Origin: Thoreauomyces humboldtii
Lineage: Eukaryota > Chytridiomycota > Chytridiomycetes > Spizellomycetales > Powellomycetaceae
Assembly: GCA_027596035.1 (NCBI GenBank)
Contig: JADGJA010000396.1
Location: forward strand, 1 to 19,926
DNA: 19,926 nt
Reading direction: 5' to 3'
Shown here piece by piece: positions 9,916 to 19,633 of the stretch; position 1 is the stretch's first letter; every line of letters begins with the position of its first letter. The position numbers were made by a program, and so were the translations under genes. Below the pieces are notes generated by a model. The model had not been told where the DNA came from, did no database searches, and saw nothing but the letters and a program-made list of their open reading frames with translations.

Positions 9916-10222
9916 TCTGCTCAGACGAAACGAGTGGGAAGGCGAAGATTCAGGGATGGGACGTCGAAGATGGAGCAACCGAGAAGGTCGATGGGACTTT
10001 TGACATGACAAACATTTCCCTGCGAGTGTCTTCTTCCTCTCTCTCTCGCAGACAAAAGGTCCATCCCTCACCTCCCTTCCGAGCAGCATTGTTTCCGCAC
10101 TCTGACTGCACCTGCAACGACCTACTTGCTTCGTGTGTTCGTGTCCCTCTGTGTGATAGGGTTGCTGGGAGGAGAAACGGAAGAGACTAGTAGAGCATTC
10201 CCCTTGCGCCAGGCGCGCTCCT
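9916..10222. promoter_or_regulatory. Shared divergent promoter of PIN1 and PAN3
   Basis: Only 307 bp separate the PIN1 ATG (minus) from the PAN3 ATG (plus), so both promoters and leaders must lie here. On the PAN3 sense strand a pyrimidine-rich CT tract ends in CGCAG near 10031-10051. It could be a core-promoter pyrimidine box or a 5'-UTR intron acceptor. No clear TATA box is seen. Confidence 0.6.
9950..10015 (-). other. Possible upstream ORF of PIN1 (21 codons)
   Basis: An ATG at 10015-10013 opens a 21-codon frame ending in TGA at 9952-9950, 34 nt before the PIN1 start. A second ATG lies in the same frame three codons later. It could dampen PIN1 translation if the transcript starts upstream, but the transcription start is unknown. 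Confidence 0.35.
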
Positions 10223-13200
10223 ATGGCGTCCAACGAGCCAGCGCAGAAGACCCCGCCGCGGAATGGTGAGCAACCGAACAGGGCAGCACACTCCGCGCCT
10301 GCGTATGGAGACGTCTCGATAGATAGCAACACTTCAGTAACCTTGCGATTGCATAAAATCTTGGTTCTGCAGCAAAGAGCCGGCTTTGTCGCAACGTCGT
10401 GAGTTGAGCGGAAGTCCCAGCGCCGCGGGGCAGGTGTGCCAAATTGAGGGCGGTGGGCTCATCCCTCGATGACATTCGAAGGTGATCCACGGCTACTGCA
10501 AGTTCGAGAACAAAGGTTGCGAGTACAGTCATGATAGTGTGAGTGGTTGCTGTTATGCCGTTCTCGAATCGTACGGAACTCCGTTAAAACCCTGGAAAAC
10601 GTAGAGTACATTTAATTCGGCATCACAACCTAGCTCCAGTCCTGACCTGTATGTTTGATATGCCACCGATGGGAATCCCGCTCCTGCGGCCCATCATGCA
10701 TGGATATTGAAAGACTTGATCCTAAAATTTCCAGGAAAACGAAACTGCGAGTGGACTCGCCGGTATTCACTCCTCACACTACCGCCACATCCAGCGCGGA
10801 CGCGGCATATCAGTTCGCAGCCAAAGTCGCTGGTGCGTGCTCCTGTGGAATTGAGGTTTGGCAGAGACTTTCTTGACAGCAAGGCTAAAGGAACTGCCTC
10901 ACAACAGAGCTCACGGGGACCGCGCATCCGCATCCACCTTCCGCTCCGGCCTTCGTGCTTGAAAGTTCACAGTCGCAGCAGCAGCAGCAACAACAACAGG
11001 CCTATTATGACCCCACAAATGGAAGGTCGGTGGCAAAAGTCTTGAAAAAAAGCGAATCACTCCTCTTTGTTTGACGCCATCGCCCTTCGCAGTGGCCAGC
11101 AATCCTACGAGCAAAATCCATACGAGTTTTATGGCGGGAACACTGGGGACCAGCAGGGAGGTTACATTCAACATCAGCAATCCCCAGAACTTGACGCTAC
11201 CATGCGCGGGATGAATCTAGGCGGGCCACGGCATAACCAGGATAGTCAGGTATGTACCTCGCAACCCGAACGCAAGGCTAGGGCCTTGACTTGGTTCTTC
11301 CGATACTCAAGACAAGGCCCGACCTGCCTTGTCAACGCAGCAGCAGCAGCGAAGCTCGTACCGACAACACAGTGCTGGTCTTGATCCGTATTTTGCACAA
11401 CAGGTTGGCAACGTAGGCCCACCACAACCGGTAATCCTTCGAGGCGCTTGCATCCTGTTTTTTTTTTCCGTTGCACGGGCTGATCCGTCTATACCGTCCA
11501 TTCAGCTTCAATATCACCTCTACAGCACGCCTCTTCCGCACATATCGAATCTTCACCCGCACCAAAAAACGATACATTCTTTTTTCATGCCTGATCGGTT
11601 AAGGGAAGATCTACAACGGAAAAGTGAAGCTGTCCAACAGGTCTTGGATCCATCATGTACGTTACGTTGTGAAAGCAGAATCTAGAATAGGTGTTCTTCT
11701 CTGATTCTCCTGCGCAGCCCCAGAGTTTCAGCGATTGCCCACCGAAATTCATCATTATCATTCCTTTTACCCGTTGGACGTACATCGCGAACGCAGCATC
11801 AAGGTTTTTGGATATCCTACATGGGTTTACAAAGCCTTCTCGTCGATAGACGGAAAGCCATATGTTCTACGGCGAGTTGAAGGTACATCACATTCTTTTC
11901 GTTAAGGTTGAGGTTTTTGCTTACTGAAGGGTCCTTATTGTATAGGTTTTCGTTTGGCAAACGAATCTGCTATGTCGAGCATCGAAGGGTGGAGACGAAT
12001 ACGACACTCGAATATCGTGTCAGTGCGAGAAGCGTTTACCACAAAGGCTTTCGGAGACAGCTGTGGGTTGAAACCGTGGATTCTTCATCTTCTCACGATA
12101 GTAAGCTGATTTTTCATCTAGCGCTGGTGTTCGTGTACGACTACCATCCCCTTTCTACGACGCTTTCCGCAAAGTATTTTTCGCAAGCTTTGCATGGGAA
12201 TCCTGGAGTGCCCGAGAAGAACCTCTGGAGCTTCATTACGCAGCTTGCCTCTGCTCTGAAAACGATCCACTCGGCCGGTCTGGCGGCGTGCATCATAGAA
12301 CCGAGCAAGATTTTGATAACAGGAAAGAATAGGTAAGGCTGCCTGAGCAACGCAATACGGGTTTTCCCGCGGAGCTCATCTCGCAGTGTAGGATCCGCTT
12401 AAATTGTTGCGGGATATTTGACATGCTGGCTTACGACGGAGGCAAGAACGTGCCTCATCACCAGGTCAGCATTGTATACGAAGGTTCCGTTGATCTATCG
12501 CTTACTGTGCTTGCTTTTGGCCTGAAGCAAGAGGATTTGCTGCATTTTGGCCAGCTCATTGTAGCGCTGGCGTGCGGGTCGCTAGCTGCTGTGCACAACC
12601 TCCCCAAATCAATCGAGTACATCGTCCGGCACTACTCAATGGACATGAAAAATGTGATTCTGTACCTCCTGAGCAAACCGAGCAATTACAAGAGCATTGA
12701 CGATGTGGTCACCATGATCGGACCTCGGATACTGCATGAAATCAATAGCGCGCACCAGTTAAGTGTATTCTGTCGAGAGTGCGGTATGGGATTTGGTGGA
12801 CAGGATATTGACGATTTTGGTAAACAACAGCTTCAATGACCAACTTGAAGGTGAGTTGTGTCGGGAGCTCGAAAACGGACGTTTAGTGCGCTTGCTTTGC
12901 AAGTTAGGCAGCATCAACGAGCGACCAGAGTATGAGCTGAGCTCCCCTTTCATGCGACTGGATATCACAGCACGCCCGCTGACCTGACTATTCTTTTGTC
13001 TCTCTATCTTCTTCCAGATTCGATATGGATCGCACATGGTCCGAAACGGGCGACCGGTATCTTTTGAAACTATTCCGGGATTACGTCTTCCACCAAGTGA
13101 ACGAGAACGGGACCCCGTTGGTCGACATGGCTCACATAGTACAGTGTCTCAATAAGGTGCAGGGTCTCTTCCCCACGGTCGGCGCGGGTGTCACATGTGT

Positions 13201-13360
13201 CAAACTCTCATGCTTCGTTGCCTTTCGACAGCTTGATGCGGGCGTCGACGAGAAACTGATGCTCACCAGCCGCGACGAACATTCTTGCCTCATAGTCAGC
13301 TACAAGGAATTGCGTAGCTGTATAGAAAGTACATTCTCTGAACTACTGAAACAAAATTGA
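10223..13360 (+). CDS. PAN3: PAN3, regulatory subunit of the Pan2-Pan3 deadenylase
   Basis: Exons: 10223-10265, 10373-10398, 10482-10538, 10605-10648, 10735-10832, 10908-11025, 11093-11249, 11341-11430, 11506-11656, 11718-11882, 11946-12062, 12122-12332, 12392-12464, 12528-12757, 12831-12929, 13018-13156 and 13232-13360 (648 aa, in the normal range). All phases agree. In order: a CCCH zinc finger (C20, C29, C36, H40), the family motif RVDSPVFTP at 62-70, a PAM2-like PSAPAF segment near 100-105 for the poly(A)-binding protein, a poly-Gln run, a pseudokinase domain (about 262-526) with degenerate catalytic motifs (for example CCGIFD in place of the DFG region), a short coiled coil, and the C-terminal knob with FRDYVFHQV and [11 protein letters not shown]3 dimerises and brings Pan2 to mRNA for cytoplasmic poly(A) trimming. 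The 5' exons 1-4 are the least certain part of the model. Confidence 0.93.
10373..10398 (+). other. PAN3 26-nt microexon carrying the first zinc-finger Cys
   Basis: This very short exon encodes KSRLCRNV after a shared Ala codon. It is bounded by a TTCTGCAG acceptor and a GTGAGT donor. Without it the CCCH finger loses its first Cys. Inclusion rests on phase and on the CRNV-VIHGYC family match, which is strong. Confidence 0.8.
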
Positions 13361-13749
13361 ACAAAAAAATGAAAAACACTGAAAAACAACTCGCTTCGTT
13401 TCTATTGTCTAACTGTTATATAATCCCATAGTGTTCGCAACTGGGACGGGCGATGTGTGGAATAGGAATAAAGCGGGGACCATCTGCATCCTTCTACTCC
13501 AGCAAGAGGGGTTCGAGCTACCCTTCCCTTTCTTCCTCTTCCGCCTCGACCTGGCCTTGGAACTCTTCACATCGCTTCGTTTCGTTTCGCTGTCGCGTTC
13601 TTGACAGCTACCGTATGATATTGACATTTGATTTACAAGTTTACAAGGGAAATAGTTCAAGACAAGCACATAGGAACACAGGATGAAGTGGAAAGAGTAG
13701 ATGGAACAAGAGAGGAGGTCACGAGGGGAACCGAGAGGGGCGGCTTGCC
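13361..13749. other. Convergent 3' region between PAN3 and the GPI-protein gene
   Basis: This 389-bp gap should contain the two 3' UTRs. An A-rich stretch follows the PAN3 stop (about 13361-13386). Minus-strand frames here translate to Ser/Arg-rich peptides with no domain and are probably not genes. Confidence 0.45.
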
Positions 13750-14550
13750 TCAAAGCACGGCCACCAATACCGACACCAGACACGTGCAAACCAACGCCAC
13801 CGCGACGGTCGAAGGGTTGAGAACATGGCTAATAGCAGCCGACGCATCAGCGGCGTCGGGCGTCAACGTAGGCTGCTCTCCGACCACCGTGTCGGCGGTG
13901 ACGGTTTCCATCGGCATCGTCTCGGTCATGTTCGCCGCGACGCTGACGGTGGGAGTGGCAGACGACGTGGATATGACGGGTTCGGCGGTGAGCCATTCGA
14001 AGACGGGCGTGACGGCTGCGTCGGGAGACGGTGTGGCCGTGACTGGCTTGTATGCGATGCTCTGAGACGCCAGGACGGCATTGAAGTCGTTTCGGAAGGT
14101 GACCAGGGAGGATGTGACGTTGGCGATGGAGACGGTGTCGTTGGCCGTACCTGCAGGAAGGGCAGCTATCACGGCCTGAAAAGAACGGGTGCGGCATCAG
14201 AGATCGGATTCGGAACGTCGAGGAAAAACACTTTTTTGATTGGCGGATCCACTTACGGTGATGGCTTCCACCAACGTGGCTGGATTCACGTACGTCGCAT
14301 TTCGGATCAGACCAAGCATGTGAAGCCACAGGGGCGATACGGCGCTCTTTCCCTTGAAATGAGAGTTCTTCCACGCGTTCGTCAGGTTCTCTTCGTCGGC
14401 GGCAAAGTTCGGATCCTTCAAGACCGGCGCATGGTAGGAGATGCCGGCGCCGGACAACGGAACCAGTGCTTGAGCTCTAATTGCAACTGCTGCGTCGGCC
14501 AGCGCTACTGAGATCAAGGACGCGGCGAAGATGAGGTATGTCGAGCGCAT
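13750..14550 (-). CDS. Secreted, probably GPI-anchored glycoprotein of unknown function
   Basis: Two exons, 14257-14550 and 13750-14175 (239 aa), joined in phase 0 across an 81-bp GT-AG intron with a TTCTTTTCAG acceptor. Residues 1-20 form a good signal peptide (MRSTYLIFAASLISVALADA). The C-terminus ends in a hydrophobic segment (VAVALVCTCLVSVLVAVL) after small residues (DAADASAA), the layout of a GPI-attachment signal. Five N-glycosylation sequons are visible (NLT, NAT, NDT, NVT, NMT), and the second half is Thr/Ser/Pro/Val-rich like cell-wall mannoproteins. It is expected at the plasma membrane or cell wall. I do not recognise the family. A single-pass membrane protein is the alternative. 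Confidence 0.85.
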
Positions 14551-14856
14551 ATTTCTTTTTGGCTGTTGGCGTTAGTCTTGGTTAGGTTACTTGGGGGGGG
14601 GGAGGTTTACTTGGGGTCGTTTGGACCAGGAAAGGGCGGGAACCATGGCCCCTGCCCTTAAGAGCGAAGCGCTTCTCTCCAACCCTTTTGTGACGAGAGA
14701 GAGCAGAGAGAGGGAGAGCAGAGAGCAAAAGGGGGAGGGAGAGAGCGAGAGCTTTGTCTTTTCCTGACGCGTCCGCCGCTTACGTGAGCCTTATGCGATT
14801 GATTTGGCTCACCCTTTGCATTGATTGACACATCACGCTTTCAAAAAGCTAAGCCT

Positions 14857-14868
14857 ACGTAGCTACGT
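14857..14868. promoter_or_regulatory. 12-bp perfect palindrome
   Basis: ACGTAGCTACGT is its own reverse complement and lies within the divergent promoter, about 307 bp from the GPI-protein ATG and 716 bp from the other ATG. A dimeric transcription-factor site is possible, but nothing in the sequence identifies a binding protein. Confidence 0.3.
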
Positions 14869-15382
14869 GAACTGGGAAGTTCGCTTAGATGCTCCAAGGG
14901 CCTGCCCGCCTGGTCGACTTCACACCCGTGATCTGCTTTGAGGAGTCGGGGCTTTGGTTATCAGGGGCACCTTCGGTAGCTGTCCGCTGTTGGGGGACCA
15001 CCTCAGAGAAGAGCAGGGATGAATAGGTCAGAGAAGCATGTGGACCTGCAATCTGCTATTTTTGAATCAAGAGATCAGAGGGAATCCCCAATGCGATCTT
15101 CCTAGAAAGAGTCAAGCCAAAAAGGCGGAGTCGGACATGGAGAGTCCCGTCATGAGGCGTGTCCAGACGACGAGACACCCAAAAAACTAAAAGCCTGCAC
15201 ACACAATTCGCACTCCCTCACACTCACACGCGGCTGCGCGCTTCGTCGCTCGTCCCTCGTCTCTCTGGAAAAGTCTCCCCCCGTTGCCCATTTCCCATCG
15301 CCATCTCCGCTCTCCTTGTCTCTTTTAGTTTGTTTCTATTCTTGTATACACCCCATTTCAGATAGTCTCTCTCTTTCCCGCC

Positions 15383-15388
<6 letters not shown>

Positions 15389-15423
<35 letters not shown>
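15389..15423 (+). repeat. (CT)n microsatellite upstream of the large unknown gene
   Basis: About 35 bp of uninterrupted CT dinucleotides lie 160-195 bp before the start codon, inside a wider pyrimidine-rich leader. It could act as a fungal core-promoter pyrimidine tract and is likely to vary in length between strains. Confidence 0.9.
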
Positions 15424-15425
<2 letters not shown>

Positions 15426-15440
15426 CTCGCTCTCTCGTTG

Positions 15441-15447
15441 TATAAAT
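15441..15447 (+). promoter_or_regulatory. TATA-like element
   Basis: TATAAAT lies just downstream of the CT tract and about 143 bp before the ATG at 15584. It is the only good TATA match in this promoter. Its function is inferred from sequence and position alone. Confidence 0.35.
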
Positions 15448-15583
15448 CGCCGGCTGTCGCTCGTCTCCCCCTCGCTCTTCTCTCCTTTCTCTAGTTTCTT
15501 GGTCCCAGTTCACCACCAGCGCATGCGCCACCTTTTGTCTACATACCAGCACTGCGCGAGAGCATATCAGCTCTAGAACAAAA

Positions 15584-18500
15584 ATGTCTCCCACTCCATC
15601 AATCCACCAGACCATCACAGCAGTTCGTACCAGTCAGAACGAACATAATCACAAGTCAAAGACCTCGGTTTGCGACAGGCTGCCCCTCGACCCTCAGGTA
15701 ACGTGTCGAGAATGGCACCGATTGCAGCTCAGAGCCGCGTCAGTCGACTGACCCCTTCGAGTCATGTAGAAGACCGACATGAGGAAGGGTGCGACCACTC
15801 CGACCATCAGCCGCGAAGGTTCGACGGCTTCTGTTGTCGGCAAGACATCACCGACGTTGTCGGACCAGTTCCGAAGCGAGTTCGAGCACGCTGGCCGTCG
15901 CGTTGAAAACGAGTGCGCGAATGCGTCGCGCTACAACTCTCGCAAAGCAAACGGTTACAAGAAGAAAAAGTCACCAAAGTCAAAGTCACCGTCGTCGGAC
16001 AAGTCCACCTCGCCAATCCAGCTGCACAGCGCGTCGCCCACCAGTGGGCAGTTCGGCAAGTTCATCCCAGCCTCCGCCGACAACAGCCACTTCGACCGAC
16101 TCGGCAAACTTACCGTCGATCTGTTCGGCTCGGGTTCCGGCTTGGGTTCCGGCTTGGGAACGACCCAACCGCCTCTGCGGCAACAGACTCCGGTCAACGT
16201 TCCCATCCCGCCCGCAGCCTCGTCGCCAGGCTCCTCATCGCCAACCAGAAGCGACGGCAAGAAGCGACGTAAGGCTCGCAGCCGAAAGAAGAAGGCGGCT
16301 GCCAACGCTACCGATCCCTCGAAAGCGAGCCCGGCAAAGTCGTCGCTCGAGGCTCCCATGCCTTCTCAGGTTGTAGTCCCGCTACACGCACCGGATGCCA
16401 CGAGCAACGCGGTCGAGGCGGCTTCGGCAGCGGAACCGGCCATCGAAACGGGCAGACCCCGCAACAAGTCCGTCGGCAGCTGCCCTTCGACGAACTTGAA
16501 CATCGCCATGTCGCAAAAGGTTACAGGCAAGCTTTATCCATCACTCATCGAACAAGTCGTAGCTATGGGATATGCAGTCGACAATATCGACAGGTATGAG
16601 AACTTCGGAACGTGAAATCTGCAAACTGCCCCGAGTGCCTAACGTAAGTGCCTTCTTCTTTGGAAAGACGCTCCGAGTATCTATCAGCAGGTACTCCACG
16701 AAGCCAGTTCAAGAACGCCAAATCGCCACCCGAATGGAAAGAGGATCCAGCGTGCGTCAGGCGATCCCTTTGCAACCTCACGCTACGTCCAAGGTCGGAC
16801 AGCGCCACGCCTCTCAGCCAATTCGCCGGCCTCCTCGAGAAATTCCTTCTCGGATCGGTGCAGCTGCCCGGCCTCACCGCGATGGAGCGTGAGAGCTTGA
16901 GCAAGAATCCGGCCACGGAACTCTTTACCGTCACCAGAGACACCAGGTCTCGGGGCATGATATCTGACAGCTTGTTGCAGCACCGACAACTTCCGCCTTT
17001 CGACAAGGCCGAGCTACGAATCCAAAGGGCCATCCCAGTGAGATTTCCAGTTGACGGATTCCCACAGGTACGTTCATCTCAAACCATTCGTGGGGAGGTC
17101 GGATTTTCGCTGATCTCATGACAATAGACCGTCGTCTTGGTTGCGCGAGAGTGTTTCTCAATTCCCATCCTAAAGATGATCATGAGCCGTCCGAACTACG
17201 AAATGCTCGGCCTTAAAGTATATGTCTGCGCTTTTGATCGGAACTACGCCCGCTACCTCAGCCCATATGAGGTCGGTGAGGACCAGTACGAGAAAAGCTT
17301 GACAGAGATATGCAAACCGGTCGGCGAAGGCCGTAACTGGCACTTCGTTGCTATGCGTAACATGAACGCTCAAGCGGAAGTTGAAGCCATTGTTGGTGAG
17401 TACCTGCCACCCCTTTTGCCAATCCGTACCTCCAAAGGATTGCCTGCTCAAAATTTCCTGTAGAAAAATATCTTGCGTCTTTCCTGGGCGTCTCGCAAGT
17501 TCCAAAAGGATCTGATCTTGGCCGACGCCGCCGCGGAGTTCACCAGCAAGACAGTACCCCAGAGTCTGTCGAAACTCTTGAAGACCTTAAACTGCAGGTC
17601 CTTGTGTCAAGGAATACTACCGCTGCTTACTCGCAGCTGTGTCTCCTCTTCAAAGACAAGGAACTCGTGCCGGGCGATACCAGCGAGTGGCAGGACCGAG
17701 CAGCCCAGGCACCTTGGTATCTGGCGGACCCATATATCTCGCGGACACTTCTGGACCATCCGACGTACGTGAACACCATCACGATTGTCAAGCAATCTCA
17801 GGTACGACGATTCTCTGCAAAGCCTGGTCGTGATGGAGACGCAGCCTGACACCCTACCTATTCAGTTTCAGGAATTAGGCAAACTTCTGAAGCTCGCTGC
17901 AACCAACAAATTCCATGTCGTTTCAGCCAAAGTCATGCAGGTTCATGCGAGCGCTGCGAAACGAATGTTCAGCTTTGCAGATACTGGGCGGATCGGAAGC
18001 GATGTCGTCAACACGTTCACGAAAGAGTTGACCGAGGCGCCGGTTCATGTTTTGGTGCTTTGCAACTTTAACGGCATCGCCTTGTGGAACAGATTGCTCG
18101 GTAAGTTTCAGAAAACTTTGCTTCCTGATATGATAGCGAGCAATGTACTTATTGTCGACTTCCGATGTAGACGCCTATCTGCTTGAGAAAGGCGCCAAGC
18201 CTTCCCCCGGCTCCCTGTTTCGAGGCGGTCTGTACACGTCCTCCACCTTCAACGAAGCCAAATCGCACCGGCTTGCCTTGCTTCCCGAAGGACCCGCAGT
18301 CAAGGTTCACATAAGCAAGCTATCTGCAGAGGTTCGTTGCGAGAATGCCTATCACGTTCGTACTGTTCATGCACTGATTCTTATGCTTGCAGTTGGACTT
18401 GATCTTGGAACCCAGTCCCATTACCACCGATCCCATCAAGCGTAAGGTGATCTGCAACAAGCGCAGCGGACGCTTCCATGAATTCCACGACACCACACGT

Positions 18501-19342
18501 GATGACGTGCCCGAAGTGGTCTGCGTGACGATGCTGCCCGTCAAGAAAAGCATCTACGAAACGTTCGAATCCTGGGGCGTAGTTCTCGATGCCCTGCTCA
18601 AAGAGAAGCCGCCGAAAGAGGAGTGCGTCGTGCCCGTCATCCCTCGTCCCAGCTCTCCGGTGAAATCTACCGAGCAACCTCAAGTCCACGGCACGGGAAA
18701 GGTAGCACGACGCCGACGCAAGCACCAGCTGAAAAAGCTCCAACGCGCCAACTCACCCGAAACATCCACATCGCCCGTACCATACGAGGAACCCCAAGTC
18801 GAGGACATTGGACCCGTCCCTCGCATGGTAGCGTGTCGCTACGTGGTTCCAACCAAGTCTGCGATCGAGGAATGGATCAAGTGGTACCCCGATCCCCAAG
18901 CCGCCACGGTACCCATCTCCACGTGGGGCGAGAGGAACCAACGCGCTCTTGCAGAGGCAACACGTGCAGGAACCTTCGTCGCGTCGTTGCCATCACCATC
19001 AGTCTTCGAGTCTTCGCCTCCGTGGGAGCTGGTGAGTCGGCATACAGTACTTTCTCCTCTTCTTTGCAACGGATGGAAGGATCATTGACCGCCTGTTTCT
19101 GTCCTTTCTTCTCGTAGATTCAAATCGGGGCTTGCATGGGAGTCGCCCTCGAGGTCGACAGCGCGGACCGCGTCAAACGGATCATCGGCGGCCTGCCAGC
19201 CGAGATCCAACGTTGTGTGTCGTTCACGACGACGTGCGAGGAGGCCTGTGGCCAACTCCCCATCTTCTTCGGCGAGCTATTCGACTCGTTGTACCAAGTC
19301 GTCCCGGAGCGGAAGGCTTCCGTGTGTTCGTCCACGTCTTGA
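15584..19342 (+). CDS. Large protein of unknown function with repeated strand-helix modules
   Basis: Nine exons: 15584-15697, 15770-16593, 16668-17067, 17128-17395, 17464-17801, 17866-18100, 18171-18331, 18393-19031 and 19118-19342 (1067 aa). All eight introns are GT-AG, 60-86 bp, in consistent phase. I do not recognise the family. Residues 1 to about 290 are basic, Ser/Pro-rich and low in complexity, with Lys/Arg clusters such as KKRRKARSRKKK that resemble nuclear localisation signals. A helical stretch near 292-312 (SLIEQVVAMGY) faintly resembles a UBA helix. From about 447 to the end the protein alternates hydrophobic strands with amphipathic helices, seen in at least seven places (see findings), interrupted by a second basic linker near 870-900 (ARRRRKHQLKKL). 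The acceptor of exon 6 could instead be 6 nt downstream (exon from 17872), removing two residues. A nucleic-acid-associated role is only a guess from the charge. Confidence 0.8.
16133..16156 (+). repeat. 12-bp tandem duplication in the large unknown gene
   Basis: Two exact copies of GGTTCCGGCTTG in frame encode the Gly/Ser/Leu-rich repeat GSGSGLGSGLG. It lies in the disordered N-terminal part and is probably a replication-slippage product. Confidence 0.8.
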
Positions 19343-19633
19343 GAAACGGGAACGGGAAGGGGGAGGGGAACGGGAAGGGGAAGGGTTGATGAAAGAGAGG
19401 GGGCATAGCCAAAGAGAGATGAAAAGAGCACCATGTCATTCAGAGAGCCCAGTGGGAAAAATATACAAAAAACTTTTGCATCAGAAAACTATCAAGGCGA
19501 AGAGATGAATGAGCCTCTCGTTTCGATGACTCTGAGGGAACAAGTTGATGCATGCAAAGAGCAAGACGAATGCGCAAGAAGAAGTTACGCCAACGTCCTC
19601 CGGTAAAGGTAAAAGCTGTTCAAACTTCCTCCT
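19343..19633. other. Convergent 3' region with a G-run cluster
   Basis: This 291-bp gap holds the 3' UTRs of the large unknown gene and of the partial gene at the right edge. Right after the stop at 19342 there are seven runs of three or more G within 38 bp (19348-19385), separated by one to three bases. The remainder shows nothing recognisable. Confidence 0.5.

Larger units (their letters stand above)
14551..15583. promoter_or_regulatory. Divergent promoter region between the GPI-protein gene and the large unknown gene
   Basis: About 1 kb without a supported gene. It holds a G-run at about 14593-14602, a GA-rich purine tract at about 14694-14755 (pyrimidine-rich on the GPI-protein sense strand), a 12-bp palindrome at 14857-14868, a long (CT)n tract at about 15389-15423, and a TATAAAT at 15441-15447, about 143 bp before the downstream ATG. 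Pyrimidine tracts thus precede both divergent genes on their own sense strands. No tRNA or other structural RNA was recognised. Confidence 0.5.

Noticed and set aside
9883..10332. Minus-strand open frame running through the PIN1 ATG upstream into PAN3 exon 1
   Set aside because: It would give Pin1 an N-terminal extension, but that extension is low in complexity, overlaps PAN3 exon 1 and is not expected in the family. The ATG at 9915 gives the normal length.
12841..12990. GTGAGT-like donor at 12850 inside PAN3 exon 15, and a possible GC-AG donor near 12934
   Set aside because: The sequence after 12850 encodes conserved PAN3 residues ([15 protein letters not shown]). A standard GTATGA donor at 12930 gives ERPEFDMDRTW in correct phase, so neither alternative is needed.
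13409..13789. 126-codon minus-strand open frame between PAN3 and the GPI-protein gene
   Set aside because: The translation is Ser/Arg/Lys-rich with no domain and overlaps the end of the well-supported GPI-protein gene on the same strand.
18560..18580. tRNA T-loop-like GTTCGAATCC
   Set aside because: It lies inside a coding exon of the large unknown gene, with no acceptor stem or anticodon arm around it.
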